64,000 nt of DNA from JAHBXL01 sp964409775 (GCA_964409775.1 CAYPEI010000020.1:11708-75707), one strand, 5' to 3'; counted from the first letter of the stretch, positions 36,292 through 45,629 are shown. Notes: generated by a model from the letters alone, not told the origin. Numbers and translations are program-made.

Positions 36292-36856
36292 CAAGACCTC
36301 CTGTGCCCTGCGTCACGGAAGGGCTCACCGAGAAGGGGACTGGTTCTGTGACACAAACCGCTCGCCCGTGCCGGTCCTCAATGACCCGATCCGGGCACAC
36401 ACACCTTACCATAGCGTCGAGTTGGTTACACACGTGCCCCTTGCTCCTGATTTCAGGGACCCGAAAGTGGGCCTGTATCGTCTGGAGCGGCATTGCGAGC
36501 ACGGACGCGCATGAGCATACAGAATCGTGCACGCATTCGCCAGTGGCATTGTCGGCGCACTTGTCCAACTTTCTTGAGCAGCGATACTTGCGCCCAAAGA
36601 AATCCGCGCGGATCGATCTCGCCCCAAAACCACCGTGAATTCCAGTGGAAAACCGCTTGCGCAACCACGCCGCCACTCAACCTCCGGTCGCATTGGACCT
36701 TGCGCACCACACCATGCGCGCAAGTCCACCTGATTCTGGGCGTTCGCGCTTTGCATTCGCGCTCCTGCCGAGCCACGCTATCCTCTTCCCCACCGTCGGG
36801 GACTCACCGCAGCGTCATCCCCGCAACGATGTCAACGTCCTCCCCGGAGTGTGTGT
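36292..36856. other. Gene-free region between the LuxR-type gene and the FAD enzyme gene
   Basis: This 565-bp divergent region holds no convincing gene and its base composition is less GC-biased than neighbouring genes. A TATGGT on the minus strand (36413-36408) and TATCCT at 36779-36784 on the plus strand are weak candidate -10 elements for the two flanking genes. The inverted repeat CCCC-accgtc-GGGG lies near 36790. Confidence 0.4.
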
Positions 36857-38515
36857 ATGGGCCAAACTCTCGATCAATCCACCTGTTTAGGCGGTGAGCG
36901 TATCGTCATCATCGGTGCTGGACCCACCGGTTTGGGTGCCGGATACCGCCTCAAGGAGTTGAGGTACAAGAACTTCCGGCTGTATGACCGAAACCCCTAT
37001 ATAGGTGGATTGGCCCATTCCTTCACCGATCCCGCGGGCTTCACCTGGGACATCGGCGGCCACGTCATGTTCAGCCACTACGCCTACTACGACCAAGTCT
37101 TCGACAAACTGTTGGGCCCCGACTTCACGCTCAACAACCGCGAATCCTGGGTCCGGATGTTCGACCGCTGGGTCCCGTACCCGTTCCAGAACAACATCCG
37201 CTACCTCCCGAAGCAGGCCGCGTTTGAGTGCCTCTCGGGCCTCATCAAGGCGCAGAACGGCAAGGGCAAAGTCCCCTCCGCCGCCGCGGCCAAGAACTTC
37301 GGCGAGTTCATCGACGCCGTCTTCGGCGAGGGCATCGCGCACCACTTCATGCGCCCGTACAACTTCAAGGTCTGGGCCCACCCGCCCGAGATGATGAACA
37401 AGCAGTGGATCGGCGAGCGCGTCGCCGTGCTCGACGTCGATCGCGCGCTGCGCAACGTCCTCCTCGAGCAGGACGACTTCGGCTGGGGCCCCAACAACCA
37501 GTTCAAGTTCCCGCTCAAGGGCGGCACCGGCGAGTTCTACCACCGCTTCGGCCCCGCGCTCGGCCTCGCGCCTGGCGCAACCGAATCCGAGCACATCGCG
37601 CTCAACAAGAAGATCGTCGCCATCGACGTCGACCGCAAAGTCGTCACCTTCGCCGACGGCGCCACCGACACCTACCACATCCTGATCAGCGCGATGCCGC
37701 TCGATGTGCTCTGCCGCGACATCCTCTCCGGCGATGTCCCCGACGCCATCCGCGCCGCGGCCGCGCGTCTCCTCCACTCCTCCGGCTACATGGTCGGCAT
37801 CGGCCTCAAGAGCCGCGCGCCCGGCGCGGGAACCCCCGACACCAAGAGTTGGATGTACTTCCCCGAGGATAACTGCCCCTTCTATCGCGTCACCTACCTC
37901 TCCAACTACTCGCCGTTCATGACGCCCGACAAGGACAACTACTACTCCCTCCTCTGCGAAGTCTCCGAATCCGCACACAAGCCCACACCCGGCAACGAGG
38001 GCCGCGACAACGACGCGGTCATCGAGTCCGTCATCACCGGCCTCGAGAACGCAGGCCTCCTCAATCCCGGCGAACGCGCCAACATCGTCTCCCGCTGGTG
38101 CTACTACGCCGACTACTCCTACCCCACGCCCAGCGTCGAGCGCGACGACATCCTCGCCGAAGTCATCCCCTGGCTCGAGTCCCGCGGCATCTATTCCCGC
38201 GGCCGCTTCGGCATGTGGAAGTACGAAGTCTCCAACACCGACCACACGCTCATGCAGGGCGTCGAGGTCGTGAACCGTCTGCTCAAGGGCGAGCCCGAGA
38301 CCACCATCGGCATGCAGTACAGCATCACGAGCGACGGCCGCAACGCCGCGGTCCACGAGCGCAGCACACACGCGGGCAGCGGCGAGAAGAAACTGGCTGC
38401 GATGGCCGCAAAGCCCGAGGTCATCGTCCGCGCCTCCGCCTCCAAGCCCATCGGTGACCGCGAAGAGGCCGACATCTCCGAGGAAGAACTCGGCGTCACG
38501 CAGACTCGCGGGTAA
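36857..38515 (+). CDS. FAD-dependent oxidoreductase of the UDP-galactopyranose mutase / amine oxidase type
   Basis: A 552-residue protein. A Rossmann FAD site 'RIVIIGAGPTGLGAGYRL' is followed by 'LAHSFTDPAGFTWDIGG' and 'HVMFSHYAYYDQVFDKLL', then 'YPFQNNIRYLP', which is typical of UDP-galactopyranose mutase-like enzymes and of planctomycete proteins annotated as protoporphyrinogen oxidases. The C-terminal 'DYSYPTPSVERD' and 'GRFGMWKYEVSNTDHTLMQG' match the flavin site of that group. The substrate is probably an NDP-sugar or a sugar-lipid, but this is not proven. GGAG eight bases upstream marks the start. No neighbour is an exopolysaccharide gene. Confidence 0.65.
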   Translation: MGQTLDQSTCLGGERIVIIGAGPTGLGAGYRLKELRYKNFRLYDRNPYIGGLAHSFTDPAGFTWDIGGHVMFSHYAYYDQVFDKLLGPDFTLNNRESWVRMFDRWVPYPFQNNIRYLPKQAAFECLSGLIKAQNGKGKVPSAAAAKNFGEFIDAVFGEGIAHHFMRPYNFKVWAHPPEMMNKQWIGERVAVLDVDRALRNVLLEQDDFGWGPNNQFKFPLKGGTGEFYHRFGPALGLAPGATESEHIALNKKIVAIDVDRKVVTFADGATDTYHILISAMPLDVLCRDILSGDVPDAIRAAAARLLHSSGYMVGIGLKSRAPGAGTPDTKSWMYFPEDNCPFYRVTYLSNYSPFMTPDKDNYYSLLCEVSESAHKPTPGNEGRDNDAVIESVITGLENAGLLNPGERANIVSRWCYYADYSYPTPSVERDDILAEVIPWLESRGIYSRGRFGMWKYEVSNTDHTLMQGVEVVNRLLKGEPETTIGMQYSITSDGRNAAVHERSTHAGSGEKKLAAMAAKPEVIVRASASKPIGDREEADISEEELGVTQTRG

Positions 38516-38540
38516 GTTCAAAGCCTCCGCGCAACAAAAA

Positions 38541-38563
38541 GGTCCCGCCATCGGGGCGGGGCC
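38541..38563 (+). terminator. Hairpin terminator after the FAD oxidoreductase gene
   Basis: A 9-bp stem (GGTCCCGCC with GGCGGGGCC, one G-T pair) lies 26 nt after the stop. No long T run follows, so it may be weak or act with Rho. Confidence 0.5.
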
Positions 38564-38605
38564 TTCGCCCACATCAACGCGCTCGATCGAGTTCGATCGA
38601 TAGCA

Positions 38606-38689
38606 CGGCCCCTGGCCATGAGAGATCCAGGTGCTCAGGAACGCGAAGATCGCCGACACGCCCGGCGTGCCGCCGAAGTTGCGGGCCAC
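38606..38689 (-). pseudogene. Remnant of a GC-type dockerin repeat
   Basis: One minus-strand frame reads 'VARNFGGTPGVSAIFAFLS' followed by 'TWISHGQGP'. That is a single eroded repeat of the GC-type dockerin seen intact in the proteins at 39797 and 55982 ('NVADIFAFLSLWF', 'QVTDIFAFLSCWF'). The aspartates that bind calcium are lost (ADFDG has become ARNFG), and an in-frame stop sits 18 nt upstream. It is not expressed as a domain. Confidence 0.5.
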
Positions 38690-38948
38690 CGGCGCGCAGT
38701 ACCTCCACTAGAACTGCGGATCGAGCGCACGGAAGCAGTTGAGAATGCCGCCGCGGGAGAGGAACGGCTGATGCATATCCGGCGCGGCGTTCGTATAGAC
38801 TCGCAGCCGGCGGAACCGGGGAACCACGCGATCGTGATGAAACAGGAAGAGCACGGGCCCGGCCCAAAGCTGCCGGACCTGTGGCACATCAAGACAAAGA
38901 AGTTGCCCGTGCCACCCGCCGTGAGGCAGGAAGTCTCTCGCTTTTCGC

Positions 38949-38977
38949 TTGCCCCCATCCACCGGGCGTGGTATCTT
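38949..38977 (+). promoter_or_regulatory. Candidate promoter of the PEP-CTERM gene at 39024
   Basis: TTGCCC (38949-38954) and TATCTT (38972-38977) with 17-nt spacing. The leader would be about 40 nt. Confidence 0.45.
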
Positions 38978-39023
38978 GAAGAACTCTCGCGTCCTTTCTT
39001 CTCGCCTGTCGCACAGGACTTCC

Positions 39024-39584
39024 ATGAACAGCGTCAACGCCTGTCGTGTGGTGGTGTTCGCCGTGGCAGCGGCCTGCTCGCAGGCGATGGCCCAGGAACT
39101 GGTGTTCAACGGCGGCTTTGAGACGGGGAACTTCTCGGGGTGGAACGTGCCGCCCAACGTCCCCAACGAATCGTTGTTCAGGGTTGCCACCAACGCGAAC
39201 CCGCACTCCGGGACTCACTGGGCGGGAATGGCCTCGCGTCAGATCTGGTACCTCTCCCAGGTTGTTCCCACCACCGCCGGAACTGAGTACGAACTCTCAT
39301 TCTGGCTGCGAAGGCCCACCGACATCCCTGACTTCTTCCGGGTGCGGTGGGAAGGCCAGACGGTCTACGAGCGATTCCCGCTGCAACTCCCCGACGGCGT
39401 GAACTGGCACCGCCTCTCCATCCCGCTGCACGCCAACATCTCCGGATCGTTCCTGGAGTTCGGCCAGATGGCGTACCCGGGCGAATGGCAGATCGACGAC
39501 ATCAGCGTGATGACGCCAGCCCCCTCCGCCGCGGCACTCCTGCTGATGGGCGGAGCCATCGCCCTGCGCCGACGCCGCCGCTAG
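39024..39584 (+). CDS. PEP-CTERM-like protein with a galactose-binding-like domain
   Basis: A 186-residue secreted protein. A signal peptide (ends AMAQE) is followed by the typical carbohydrate-binding-like start 'LVFNGGFETGNFSGWNVP' and a beta-sandwich of about 130 residues ('YELSFWLRRPTDIPDFFR', 'DDISVMTP'). The tail 'TPAPSAAALLLMGGAIAL' plus 'RRRRR' is PEP-CTERM-like with Ala in the middle. Probably attached to the cell surface after exosortase-like processing. No catalytic residues. Confidence 0.8.
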   Translation: MNSVNACRVVVFAVAAACSQAMAQELVFNGGFETGNFSGWNVPPNVPNESLFRVATNANPHSGTHWAGMASRQIWYLSQVVPTTAGTEYELSFWLRRPTDIPDFFRVRWEGQTVYERFPLQLPDGVNWHRLSIPLHANISGSFLEFGQMAYPGEWQIDDISVMTPAPSAAALLLMGGAIALRRRRR

Positions 39585-39587
39585 TTC

Positions 39588-39619
39588 CCCATCCGTGTCG
39601 ATCCGTGTCCATCCGTGGC
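39588..39619. repeat. 10-bp tandem repeat ATCCGTGTCS, three copies
   Basis: Three adjacent copies of ATCCGTG with a changing 3-base tail (TCG, TCC, GCT). They lie in the intergenic gap just after the PEP-CTERM gene. Short repeats of this kind look like low-copy dispersed elements. Confidence 0.6.
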
Positions 39620-39796
39620 TGGGTTTGTTCGTTCCTCAGCACTCCGTGCGCGATCGCACCACCGACACCCCCCTTCCGGCGGCCCCGCCGCACACACCTC
39701 CCCGCCCCTGCCCCCCGCAAACTCCCCACCCCTCCTCCAGCCCGCGCCCCCTGTACTGCCCTGCATGAACCGATCTCCCCAGACGGGAGACTCTTC

Positions 39797-41926
39797 ATGC
39801 GCGCCCAACTCAAGACACGGCCCTCCTGCCTCTTCGCCCTCCTCTTCGCGCTGCTCGCGGCGTTCTCGCCCGCAAGCCACGCACTCGCCCAGTGCGACCC
39901 GCCCGGGGTGACGGTCTCCGTCGCGACCACGGGGACCTACGACAAGTCGTGCGCGCTGAACGCGACCACCGGTCGATGGGACATGACCGTGACGCTCAAC
40001 GGCTCGGTGTCGTCCAACCCGACGATCACCATCACCGGCGGCACGAACGTGATGCTCGGGCGCGTCCGCGTGCAGAACAACTGCTCGCTGGACTGCCGCG
40101 TCAACATCCGCGGCACGACCTCGGCCGGCCGTATCGGCGGGATCGGCTCGTTCGACAAGGGGACGAGCGGGAACGACAAGGTGATGCTGCTGCAGTTGTA
40201 CACGGCGGGCGATGTGGGGTATGACCGCGAGGTCGCTCCCGGCGTGGTGGGCTCGCCGGCGATCCGGGCGGACATGGTCTACAACCTCGATATCGGCGGC
40301 TCGGTGCTGGGCGACATCGTGAGCGCGGCCGCCGGCCGTTCGATGGGCAACGTGTCCATCTCCGGCAACCTGCTGGGCGGGGTGACGGTGTCGAGCAACG
40401 CCAGCCTCGACTCGCTGGACGTCGGCGGGGACATCCGCAAGGCCGACGGCGAACCGGTGATCTTCAGCATCGGCGGGCACATCGGGCGGCTGACGGCGCA
40501 GAACATCGCCGCGGACATCACGCTCGCCTCCAACGGCGTGATCCATTACTTCGAGACCACGACGGGCGACTTCAAGGGAAGCATCACGGCGCGGTTCCTG
40601 GCCGAGTTCACGGGCACGCCGGGGAACCCGCGGTTCATCGTCGCCCGCGACCTCGACGCCAGCCTCACGCTGACCGACGACTTCCGCGTGCCCTTCACGG
40701 TCGGACGCGACTTCAAGCACCACCGCACCGTGAACGGCGTGAACATCCCCAACGTGATCTGGTCGGCCCGCGGCTACTACGACACCAACCTGGTGCTCCC
40801 GGCGGGGAGTTTCTCCGTCGGACGCGACTTCGCCGGAACGCTCGACCTCGGCACGCCCAACAACGCCGCGCGGGGCTCCCTGAACCGCGACATCAGCATC
40901 GGCGGGTCGCTGGTGGGACGGATCTTCACCGACCGCTCCGTCGCCGCAAACATCGCCGTCAGCGGGCCGGTGTTCGGCATCATCAACGTGGGCACCTCCG
41001 TGAATGCCGGGAAGATGATCTCCATCGGCGGGACGGGCCTTGAGGGCGGCGCATCGATCCGCATCGGCAGTTCGCTGCAGGGGACGATCGCGCTCCCGCC
41101 CGGCGGCCTGCTGGGGAACATCCTCATCAACGCCAACAACGACGGCTCGACCTGGTCGGGCGCGGTCTCCTTCGGCGGGTTGACGCTGCTCTCGCCCGCG
41201 CCGTACTACACCAACACGTCGGACCTGACGGGCGGGGGCGGGGTGGGCCTTGCCCCGTTCGCGCTGCACGCCGCGGACTGCCGCCCGCCGCACAACTCCG
41301 CCGCGGCCGTGCCGGCCAGCGCGTTCACCGTGGCCGGGCAGCGGCCCGTGCGCATCCACACCTACGGCCCCGTGCAGCCGGGCCCGGGCCAGACGTGGGC
41401 GACCGCGCTGGTGATCGAGCGGCTGCAGGGCGGCTCGTGGGTGAACGCGTCGTCGCTGTTCTCGGCGGGGCTGTACCCGCCGGGGGCGAGCAGTTCGCAC
41501 ATCGTCGGCCTCGCCGGGACGGGCGCTGCGCCGCCCGCGGGACAGTACCGCGTGCGGCCGGTCGGCCTGACGTGCTTCGATGTCGCGTTCGCGCCGCTGG
41601 TGTCGTGGCCCACGCCCGACGGCTATCGCTTCAGCATCTCCGACGACTGCGACAACAACGGCGTGGCCGACACGACCCAGATCTCGCAGAACCCGGCGCT
41701 CGACTCCAACCACAACGGGATCCTCGACTCCTGCGAGCAGATCGCAAACCCCTGCCCGTGCGACGCCGACGGCAACCACACCCTGAACGTCGCCGACATC
41801 TTCGCGTTCCTGTCGCTGTGGTTCACCAACAGCCCGGAAGCCGACTTTGACGGCGTCAACGGCGTGCAGGTCACCGACATCTTCGCGTTCCTGTCGTGCT
41901 GGTTCGCGCGGCCGTCAGGCTGCTGA
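39797..41926 (+). CDS. Large secreted beta-helix-like protein with a GC-type dockerin
   Basis: A 709-residue exported protein. A signal peptide (ASHALAQ) is followed by a long beta region with repeated 'NISGGS', 'SIGGHIGRL' and 'ISIGGSLVG' turns (about residues 60-460), typical of a beta-helix or lamin-like surface array. After a linker comes a thrombospondin-type calcium segment ('DDCDNNGVADTTQISQN', then 'LDSNHNGILDSC'), then a two-repeat GC-type dockerin ending the protein ('CDADGNHTLNVADIFAFLS', 'GVQVTDIFAFLSCWFARP'). Dockerins bind cohesins. No cohesin was recognised in this window. GGGAGA six bases before the ATG. Confidence 0.75.
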   Translation: MRAQLKTRPSCLFALLFALLAAFSPASHALAQCDPPGVTVSVATTGTYDKSCALNATTGRWDMTVTLNGSVSSNPTITITGGTNVMLGRVRVQNNCSLDCRVNIRGTTSAGRIGGIGSFDKGTSGNDKVMLLQLYTAGDVGYDREVAPGVVGSPAIRADMVYNLDIGGSVLGDIVSAAAGRSMGNVSISGNLLGGVTVSSNASLDSLDVGGDIRKADGEPVIFSIGGHIGRLTAQNIAADITLASNGVIHYFETTTGDFKGSITARFLAEFTGTPGNPRFIVARDLDASLTLTDDFRVPFTVGRDFKHHRTVNGVNIPNVIWSARGYYDTNLVLPAGSFSVGRDFAGTLDLGTPNNAARGSLNRDISIGGSLVGRIFTDRSVAANIAVSGPVFGIINVGTSVNAGKMISIGGTGLEGGASIRIGSSLQGTIALPPGGLLGNILINANNDGSTWSGAVSFGGLTLLSPAPYYTNTSDLTGGGGVGLAPFALHAADCRPPHNSAAAVPASAFTVAGQRPVRIHTYGPVQPGPGQTWATALVIERLQGGSWVNASSLFSAGLYPPGASSSHIVGLAGTGAAPPAGQYRVRPVGLTCFDVAFAPLVSWPTPDGYRFSISDDCDNNGVADTTQISQNPALDSNHNGILDSCEQIANPCPCDADGNHTLNVADIFAFLSLWFTNSPEADFDGVNGVQVTDIFAFLSCWFARPSGC

Positions 41927-42033
41927 CCGCCGCTGAACGCGACAGGAACGGATTCCAGCGGGCGCTGCGTCCCCGGTGCTCCGACCGGTCAACAATCCGG
42001 ACCGGCAGGCCCCTGCCGGACGGAGGCCGCGCC

Positions 42034-42777
42034 GTGCCGGAGTCACCCTCATCCCCCCCATCGACCCCCGCGCCCTTGCCCGCGCCGGCGCTGGAGATCG
42101 CCGACCTGCGCTTCCGCTATCCGGGGTCGCCGCCGACCGCGCCCTGGGTCATCGATGTTCGTTCCCTGAGGCTGGAACGGGGCGAGCAGATGCTGCTGAC
42201 CGGCGGCTCGGGGAGCGGCAAGTCCACCCTGCTGCACCTGATCTCGGGCGTGGTCGACCTCGAACCGCCCAGCGCGGGCCGCATCGGCGTCGACGGGCGC
42301 GACATCCAGTCGCTCCGCGGCCCGGCTCGCGACGCTTACCGGGCGCGGCACATCGGCATGGTGTTCCAGACGTTCAACCTGCTGCACGGATTCACCGCGG
42401 CCGAGAACGTCATGGCCGCGATGATGTTCAGCGACATCCCGGCGAGAGAGCATCGCGGCCGCGCGGCCGCGCTGCTGGCCTCGCTGGGCATCGAGCGCCT
42501 CGACGCGACGCCCGACCGGCTGAGCGTCGGTCAGCAGCAGCGGGTCGCCGTCGCCCGCGCCCTGGCCTGCTCGCCCGCGCTCGTCCTCGCCGATGAGCCG
42601 ACGGCGAGCCTCGATCCCGAGAACGGGGCCGCGGCCATGGACCTCATCCAGAACGCCTGCCGCGACCGCGGCGCGGCCCTGCTCTGCGTATCGCACGATC
42701 CGGCCATAGCCGAACGCTTCGCACGCCGGCAGCGGCTGGACGATCTCCGCACCCACCATCACCAGAGGGCGGCGTGA
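42034..42777 (+). CDS. ABC transporter ATP-binding protein (LolD/MacB type)
   Basis: A 247-residue ATPase. Walker A 'GGSGSGKSTLL', Q-loop 'MVFQTFNLLHGFTA', signature 'RLSVGQQQRVAVARAL', where Val replaces the first Gly of the usual LSGGQ, and Walker B 'LVLADEPTASLD'. Start is a GTG with GGAGG seven bases upstream. The downstream permease starts at a GTG overlapping the stop (GTGA). Together they look like an inner-membrane lipoprotein or peptide exporter of the LolCDE/MacB group, energy supplied by ATP. Exact cargo not known. Confidence 0.88.
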   Translation: MPESPSSPPSTPAPLPAPALEIADLRFRYPGSPPTAPWVIDVRSLRLERGEQMLLTGGSGSGKSTLLHLISGVVDLEPPSAGRIGVDGRDIQSLRGPARDAYRARHIGMVFQTFNLLHGFTAAENVMAAMMFSDIPAREHRGRAAALLASLGIERLDATPDRLSVGQQQRVAVARALACSPALVLADEPTASLDPENGAAAMDLIQNACRDRGAALLCVSHDPAIAERFARRQRLDDLRTHHHQRAA

Positions 42778-44078
42778 CCATGGCCCTCACCGACTTTGGC
42801 ATCGTGCGGCGCTCGCTCCGCTCGCGGATGTTCTCAACCTGCGTGACCGCCGTCACGGTCGGCGTCGCCGTGGCGCTCATGCTGGTGCTGCTGTCGATGC
42901 GCGATGCGGGCAGGCAGGCGTTCACACGCGGCTCGGGGAACATGCACCTGCTCGTCTCGCGCGACTCAAGCCCGATGGTGAGCGTGCTCAACGGCATCTA
43001 CTACGCCAACGCGCCGCGGGCGCCCATCACCTGGGACAAGTACGAGCAGATCGCCGCGGCATTCCCGCTGGAGTTCGCGATCCCCACGCAACTGGGCGAC
43101 TCCTACCGCGGCTTCCCGGTGCTGGCCACGACGCCCGAGTTCTTCGCCGCCTTCGAGCCCAACCCGGGCGAGCCGTGGGCGTTCGCCTCCGGGCGCGGGT
43201 TCGAGAAGCCGTTCGAAGTCGTCGTGGGCGCGGCCGCGGCACGCGACTCGGGGCTGCGCGTGGGCTCCGAACTCTTCCTGACGCACGGCATCGCGCAGTC
43301 GCGGCAACTCGGGCAGCCCGACGCGATGATGCCGCACGAGCACCGCGAGTTTGTCTACAGGGTCGTGGGTGTGCTGAAGCCCACGGGCTCGGCGCACGAC
43401 CGGGCGCTGTTCTCCGACCTGAACAGCGCGTGGATCATCCACGCCCACGACCGCCGCCGGCAGGCGGATCCCTCCGTGCGCACCACGGGCGAGGCGGACC
43501 TGCTCGATTCCGACCGGCTCATCACGGGGATCTATCTCCGCGTCGCGACGCGGCCCGGGCAGCAGGTGACGGCGTCGCTGCAGACCGTGTTCGACCAACT
43601 CCGGCGCGACACGTCGATCGTGGTGGCCCAGCCGGTGCAGCAGATCAACGCGCTGTTCGCGATCGTGTCCAACATCGACCAGGTGTTCATCGCCATGGCG
43701 GCGGTGGTGATGGTCTCCAGCGCGATCTCCATCATGCTCGCGCTGTACAACTCGCTGGAGCAGCGCCGGCGGCAGATCGCCATCCTGCGGGTCTTGGGCT
43801 GCTCGCGTCCGCGCATCTTCGGCCTGCTGCTGACCGAGGCAACCGTGATCGGCATCCTGGGCGCGGGCCTGGGTGTGGTGCTGGCGGTCGCCGGGTCGTT
43901 CGCCGCGGCGATGGCGCTCAAGCGGGCCATCGGGCTGGTCGTCACGCCGGTCTTCGGGCTCGAGAGCACGCTTGCGGTGGTGACCGGCGCGGCGCTGCTG
44001 GCGGCCGCGGCGGGGATCATCCCCGCGGTGATGGCCTACCGCTCATCCGTCGCGGAGCATCTGAAACCGCTGGGATGA
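42774..44078 (+). CDS. ABC transporter permease, FtsX/LolC type
   Basis: A 434-residue permease. One N-terminal transmembrane helix (FSTCVTAVTVGVAVALMLVL), a periplasmic MacB-like domain of about 220 residues, and three C-terminal helices with the FtsX-type block 'QRRRQIAILRVLGCSRPRIF'. The start is either the GTG at 42774, overlapping the ATPase stop, or the ATG at 42780. I keep the overlapping GTG. A DUF3299 gene follows after 92 nt. In other planctomycetes and proteobacteria this trio is common and may move a lipoprotein or a metal-linked cargo. Confidence 0.85.
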   Translation: MTMALTDFGIVRRSLRSRMFSTCVTAVTVGVAVALMLVLLSMRDAGRQAFTRGSGNMHLLVSRDSSPMVSVLNGIYYANAPRAPITWDKYEQIAAAFPLEFAIPTQLGDSYRGFPVLATTPEFFAAFEPNPGEPWAFASGRGFEKPFEVVVGAAAARDSGLRVGSELFLTHGIAQSRQLGQPDAMMPHEHREFVYRVVGVLKPTGSAHDRALFSDLNSAWIIHAHDRRRQADPSVRTTGEADLLDSDRLITGIYLRVATRPGQQVTASLQTVFDQLRRDTSIVVAQPVQQINALFAIVSNIDQVFIAMAAVVMVSSAISIMLALYNSLEQRRRQIAILRVLGCSRPRIFGLLLTEATVIGILGAGLGVVLAVAGSFAAAMALKRAIGLVVTPVFGLESTLAVVTGAALLAAAAGIIPAVMAYRSSVAEHLKPLG

Positions 44079-44170
44079 ACGCGGGAAACCGCTTGCCGCG
44101 CGATCGACAGAGTGTTGCGGCAGCGAAAGCGGCACAACCGGCGGCGTAGGATTGCCCAGGAGTTTGCCGC

Positions 44171-45256
44171 GTGCGCACGTTCTGGACACTGATCGCCATC
44201 CTCGTCATTGCCACGGTGGGCATCATCGTCGCACGACGGACGACCCGCGAGCCTGCGGTTCCGCCCGCACCCGCGCCGCCTTCGACCTCGCCGGGCCGCG
44301 CGGCGGATGCGCCACGCGCTCCCGACGCGGAGCCGACCCCTTCTCTTCCAACTCCTCCCCCGCACACAACGGTTGAAACACCCGTCACGACGCCTGCGCC
44401 CGCCGCCGAGCGCGAACAGGCGATGGGCGCGCCTGCCGCGACGACCGACACTCGGGATCGACCCCTCGAACCCGCGGCGCAACGCGAGCACGAGGCACAG
44501 CCGGAGCCCGTGCGGCCTTCGCCGCCGCCGGTCGAAACGCCGCGGCCCAAGGCGGACACGCCCGAGGAGTCGCCGGCAAAGCCCGCCGAGCACCCAGCAG
44601 AGACCGCCGCGGCCCCGGCAGCCGAGAGTCCCAAGCCGACGGACCCGACGCCGCCCGCATCGCTCTCGACCTCGGGCGGACCGAAGCCTCGTCAGGCAGC
44701 ATCGGCCGAAGCGGTCGCCGCGGCGGAATCGACCAAGGGACCGCCGACGCTGGTCAAGCAGTCCGACGGCACGACGCTGGTCGCCGGCCGCTTTGTCATC
44801 AAGGGCGACGGCACGAAGGAAAGCCCGTACGAGGTGACGTGGGAACACCTGATGTCGGCGCAGGAAACCTATAAGCCCCGGATCGGCCTGAAGATCATCC
44901 CGGGCTGGCTGAGCCTGATCCACGACAAATGGGTGAAGGTCTCGGGCTACGTCGCGTTCCCCGTCATGGCCCAGGGCCCCGACGAGATGCTCATGATGCT
45001 CAACCAGTGGGACGGTTGCTGCATCGGCGTGCCGCCCACTCCCTACGACGCGATCGAGGTGAAGTTGAACAAGCCCGCCGAGGGCGAAACCCGCCTGCTC
45101 ATCATGGGCACCGTGACCGGCAAACTGAAGGTCGATCCCTACCTCGTGAAGGACTGGCTGGTCAGCCTGTACATCATGGACGAGGCCGAGGTCAGCAAGC
45201 AGTCGGGCGCGGCGCTGCGCGATTCGGTGAAGCCGCAGGAACACCTGGCGCCGTAG
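44171..45256 (+). CDS. DUF3299 protein with a long proline-rich linker
   Basis: A 361-residue membrane-anchored protein. One N-terminal helix (WTLIAILVIATVGIIVA), a Pro/Ala/Glu-rich linker of about 170 residues, then a DUF3299 domain ('WVKVSGYVAFPVMAQ', 'DGCCIGVPPTPYDAIEV'). DUF3299 is often encoded next to LolD/FtsX-type transporters, as here, and is thought to be a periplasmic partner. The 'CC' pair in 'WDGCCIGVPP' is a candidate metal or redox site. AGGAG lies seven bases before the GTG. Confidence 0.8.
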   Translation: MRTFWTLIAILVIATVGIIVARRTTREPAVPPAPAPPSTSPGRAADAPRAPDAEPTPSLPTPPPHTTVETPVTTPAPAAEREQAMGAPAATTDTRDRPLEPAAQREHEAQPEPVRPSPPPVETPRPKADTPEESPAKPAEHPAETAAAPAAESPKPTDPTPPASLSTSGGPKPRQAASAEAVAAAESTKGPPTLVKQSDGTTLVAGRFVIKGDGTKESPYEVTWEHLMSAQETYKPRIGLKIIPGWLSLIHDKWVKVSGYVAFPVMAQGPDEMLMMLNQWDGCCIGVPPTPYDAIEVKLNKPAEGETRLLIMGTVTGKLKVDPYLVKDWLVSLYIMDEAEVSKQSGAALRDSVKPQEHLAP

Positions 45257-45629
45257 TTCGCGGCTTCGACCGTTGTCGACAGAGTAGCGCTGCGGCACTC
45301 TGGAATTGCCCGGTTCTCATGCGACGCGACGTGCGCTCTGCTCGCCCTCTGCATGACCCGCGGCATCCCCAAAGACCCGTTGCTCCCGCCCGTACCCTCG
45401 AAAGAGCCCGCCAAGTGGGAGAGCCCGACGACGGGCCATCCCAGGCGATCCCCACCGCCAAACCGCAGCGCGACGTCGAGTCGCAGGCGCCGATCGATCC
45501 ATCTTCGTTCGCGCGCGGATGCCACACGTTCAATCTCACACGCCACACCGCCAATGACCGGCCTTCCGCCCTCCAGGAAACCCTGGCTCAGTTCGTCACG
45601 GAAACGGCCCGGCAGCGGCGCTTCTCCGC
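45257..45629. other. Gene-free region after the DUF3299 gene
   Basis: About 370 bp without a convincing gene. One plus-strand frame reads sensibly over about 70 residues but has no start, no Shine-Dalgarno and an apparent frame change near 45430. I treat it as possible decayed sequence only. Confidence 0.35.

Larger units (their letters stand above)
38516..39023. other. Gene-poor region with a terminator and decayed coding sequence
   Basis: Includes the hairpin at 38541-38563 and, on the minus strand, the decayed dockerin piece at 38606-38689. The remaining 300 bp contains an interrupted open frame on the minus strand with a stop at 38708-38710 and no recognisable domain. Confidence 0.5.

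Noticed and set aside
36887..38689. A 600-codon minus-strand frame opposite the FAD oxidoreductase, extending into the intergenic region
   Set aside because: The part over the gene is an antisense shadow. Only its first 28 codons (dockerin-like) were kept as a separate remnant.
39581..41779. A 732-codon minus-strand frame opposite the dockerin gene
   Set aside because: Antisense of a GC-rich gene, Arg/Val/His/Asp-rich and without motifs. The plus strand has a signal peptide, calcium segment and dockerin.
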